Assembly: GCA_035524955.1 (NCBI GenBank)
Contig: DATLFG010000042.1
Span: 1-64,000 of the forward strand
From: CAMLFJ01 sp035524955
GTDB lineage: Bacteria > Methylomirabilota > Methylomirabilia > Rokubacteriales > CSP1-6
Direction: 5' to 3'
DNA length: 64,000 nucleotides
Shown: positions 62,583 through 64,000 of the stretch, piece after piece
How the letters are laid out: each line of letters starts with the position of its first letter
How positions within the stretch are numbered: position 1 is the first letter of the stretch
The notes under the pieces: model-generated
What the model was told of the DNA's origin: nothing
Database searches by the model: none
The model's input: the letters and a program-made list of their open reading frames with translations, nothing else
Translations under genes and position numbers: made by a program

Positions 62583-64000
62583 TCCCGAGCCCCCTCGTTG
62601 TCAGCCGCCAGCAAGAATGCCGCCAGCTTGTCGACGGTAGAATAGCGAAATAGATCCGCGATTGCGACCGGCCGGTCTACGAGCGGGCTGATACGCCGGT
62701 GCAACTGTATGGTTAGCAAAGAGTGTCCGCCGAGGTCGAAAAAATCGTCGTGAACGTCGACCCGGGGAACACCCAATACTTCCTGCCAGATCGAAACGAG
62801 TTGCTGCTCCAGACCGCCAAGGCGCTCGGACGGAACGGCCCCCAGCTCAACGACTGGGACCGGAGTCGCGCCCGGCGGTGGAAGCGCTTTGCGGTCGATC
62901 TTCAAGTTGGGCGTTAGCGGGAATTCGCGGATTTCGACGAAGTGCGACGGCACCATGATCTCGGGCAGCTTTGCGCGAAGATGGTCGCGCAGCTCTATCA
63001 CCGGGACACCGGCGGATCCGTTAGGCGTCACATACGCGACCAGGCGCTTGTCCCCGGGAGTATCTTCACGCGCCAGCACCACGGACTTGCCGACACCAGG
63101 GTGCCCGTCGAGCAGGGCTTCGATCTCGCCGAGCTCGATGCGATAGCCGCGCAGCTTCACCTGGCCGTCGCTCCGGCCCAGAAATTCGACATTGCCGTCG
63201 GAGCGATAGCTCGCCACGTCACCGGTCCGGTAGAGGCGTCCGTCAGAACCGCCGAATGGGTCGCTCACAAACCGGTCGGCGGTCAGATCGGGCCGCTTCC
63301 AATATCCGCGAGCAACCCCCTTCCCGCCGATGTACAAGTCACCCGCCGTGCCGATGGGTACCAACTGCATGCGGTGGTCAAGGATGTACATAGCGGTGTT
63401 GGCGATCGGCCGTCCGATGGGAATCGTGGTCTCGTTGCCGGTAACCGTATAGGTGGACGACCAGACCGTGGTTTCCGTGGGGCCATACATGTTGATCAGC
63501 TTCCCGAGTACAAGCTCTCCCAGATCCTGGGCCTGTGTTGCGGGAAGCGCCTCGCCCCCCACCATCATCACCCTCAAGCCGCGCAGGGCCAGACGCGACT
63601 CCCGATCGGCGGTCAACAGACCGGCCATTGACGGGGTGCACTGCAGATGCGTCACCTTGTGGCGGGCGATCAGGGCCGGGATGGCCGACTGCCCCGCCGT
63701 TTGCACCGGAACGTCAGCGGCGAGCCTCCGCAAGCGATTCAGATGCTCCAGATGCTGAAACGCGGTTGAGGAGGCAACCCCGAAGTCGATCAGGCAGGCA
63801 AGCTCATCGATGCCGATTCCCTTCAATCGATGAACCATCGCGAGGCAGGTCTCGACCGTCCCGAATAGTCCGCTCGTCTCGAAGTACCGATCGAAGGCGT
63901 GGTTCAGGATGCCAGACTTCTCCTCTGGCGTGAGGCTCTGTGCAGCAAACATCTGGCTGAGGGTTTGCCCCGTTGCAGAGGCGCGCTCCTTGAACGCCGG
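62579..64000 (-). CDS. Nonribosomal peptide synthetase, 3' part (monooxygenase segment, adenylation, carrier)
   Basis: The frame is open to the window edge, so the gene is cut. Order seen: end of a MupA/Atu3671-type luciferase-like monooxygenase domain (KGIGIDELACLIDFGVASST, HLEHLNRLRRLA). Next is an adenylation domain from just before motif A5 (INMYGPTETT) through A6 LYIGGKGVARGYW, A7 LYRTGD, A8 GRSDGQVKLRGYRIELGEIE, A9 LPEIMVP and A10 NLKIDRKAL. A carrier domain with the phosphopantetheine Ser in DLGGHSLL follows. Motifs A1-A4 are absent after the monooxygenase, so they should lie before it. No thioesterase follows. Confidence 0.9.
   Translation of the reverse strand, partial: PAFKERASATGQTLSQMFAAQSLTPEEKSGILNHAFDRYFETSGLFGTVETCLAMVHRLKGIGIDELACLIDFGVASSTAFQHLEHLNRLRRLAADVPVQTAGQSAIPALIARHKVTHLQCTPSMAGLLTADRESRLALRGLRVMMVGGEALPATQAQDLGELVLGKLINMYGPTETTVWSSTYTVTGNETTIPIGRPIANTAMYILDHRMQLVPIGTAGDLYIGGKGVARGYWKRPDLTADRFVSDPFGGSDGRLYRTGDVASYRSDGNVEFLGRSDGQVKLRGYRIELGEIEALLDGHPGVGKSVVLAREDTPGDKRLVAYVTPNGSAGVPVIELRDHLRAKLPEIMVPSHFVEIREFPLTPNLKIDRKALPPPGATPVPVVELGAVPSERLGGLEQQLVSIWQEVLGVPRVDVHDDFFDLGGHSLLTIQLHRRISPLVDRPVAIADLFRYSTVDKLAAFLLAADNEGARE

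Overview
This is a GC-rich bacterial window of about 64 kb with densely packed genes. The cell is diderm: there is a Wza-type outer-membrane export lipoprotein and an MlaC-like periplasmic lipid carrier. The mix of genes (hexokinase of the eukaryotic fold, a topoisomerase VI pair, TRAP and peptide-transporter remnants, amidase, acyl-CoA dehydrogenase) would fit an uncultivated soil or groundwater lineage such as Rokubacteria/Methylomirabilota. That placement is inference, because no 16S rRNA or ribosomal protein gene is present.

Layout. 1-3.5 kb: proteostasis block tig-clpP-clpX and a tRNA-Leu(UAG), minus strand. 3.7-8.9 kb: minus-strand sugar operon hexokinase-gnd-ackA-pgi. 9-16.5 kb: ispG, a Nudix hydrolase, a YqeY-like protein, HAD, amidase, an APH-type kinase and oligopeptidase B. 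16.5-24.3 kb: an Fpg-type glycosylase, a lipoprotein, a protoglobin, then a plus-strand run of a MoxR/Mg-chelatase-like ATPase, a VWA protein and a three-gene set (phosphomutase-like, DUF3090, SCO1664-like kinase) best known from Actinobacteria. 24.3-29.5 kb: a flavin-dependent acyl-CoA-dehydrogenase-like enzyme, a secreted protein, an MFS transporter and a decayed TRAP transporter.

29.7-52.3 kb: a Wzx/Wzy-type polysaccharide locus. Fifteen minus-strand genes run from wza to a FemAB-like gene with overlaps or short gaps. Upstream is a divergent LuxR-type regulator, and downstream a convergent secreted glycoside-hydrolase-like gene. A PglF-like dehydratase, a DegT aminotransferase, a PglD-like acetyltransferase domain and a PglC-like phosphoglycosyl transferase together spell out a UDP-diacetylbacillosamine-type route. 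The PglD-like domain is fused to a FemAB aminoacyltransferase-like domain, and it lies next to a PhyH dioxygenase and a second FemAB. The distal part (about 29.7-43.9 kb) is visibly less GC-rich than the wza-wzc end, which suggests a transferred or swapped cassette.

52.3-61.6 kb: intact genes (EthD-like proteins, SDR, MlaC, OsmC and both topoisomerase VI subunits) alternate with at least six truncated or internally deleted genes. 61.9-64 kb: a hexapeptide acyltransferase behind the 3' end of a nonribosomal peptide synthetase that carries a luciferase-like monooxygenase segment inside its adenylation domain.

Three copies of a REP-like palindrome sit immediately 3' of genes. No CRISPR array, insertion sequence, prophage or rRNA gene was seen.
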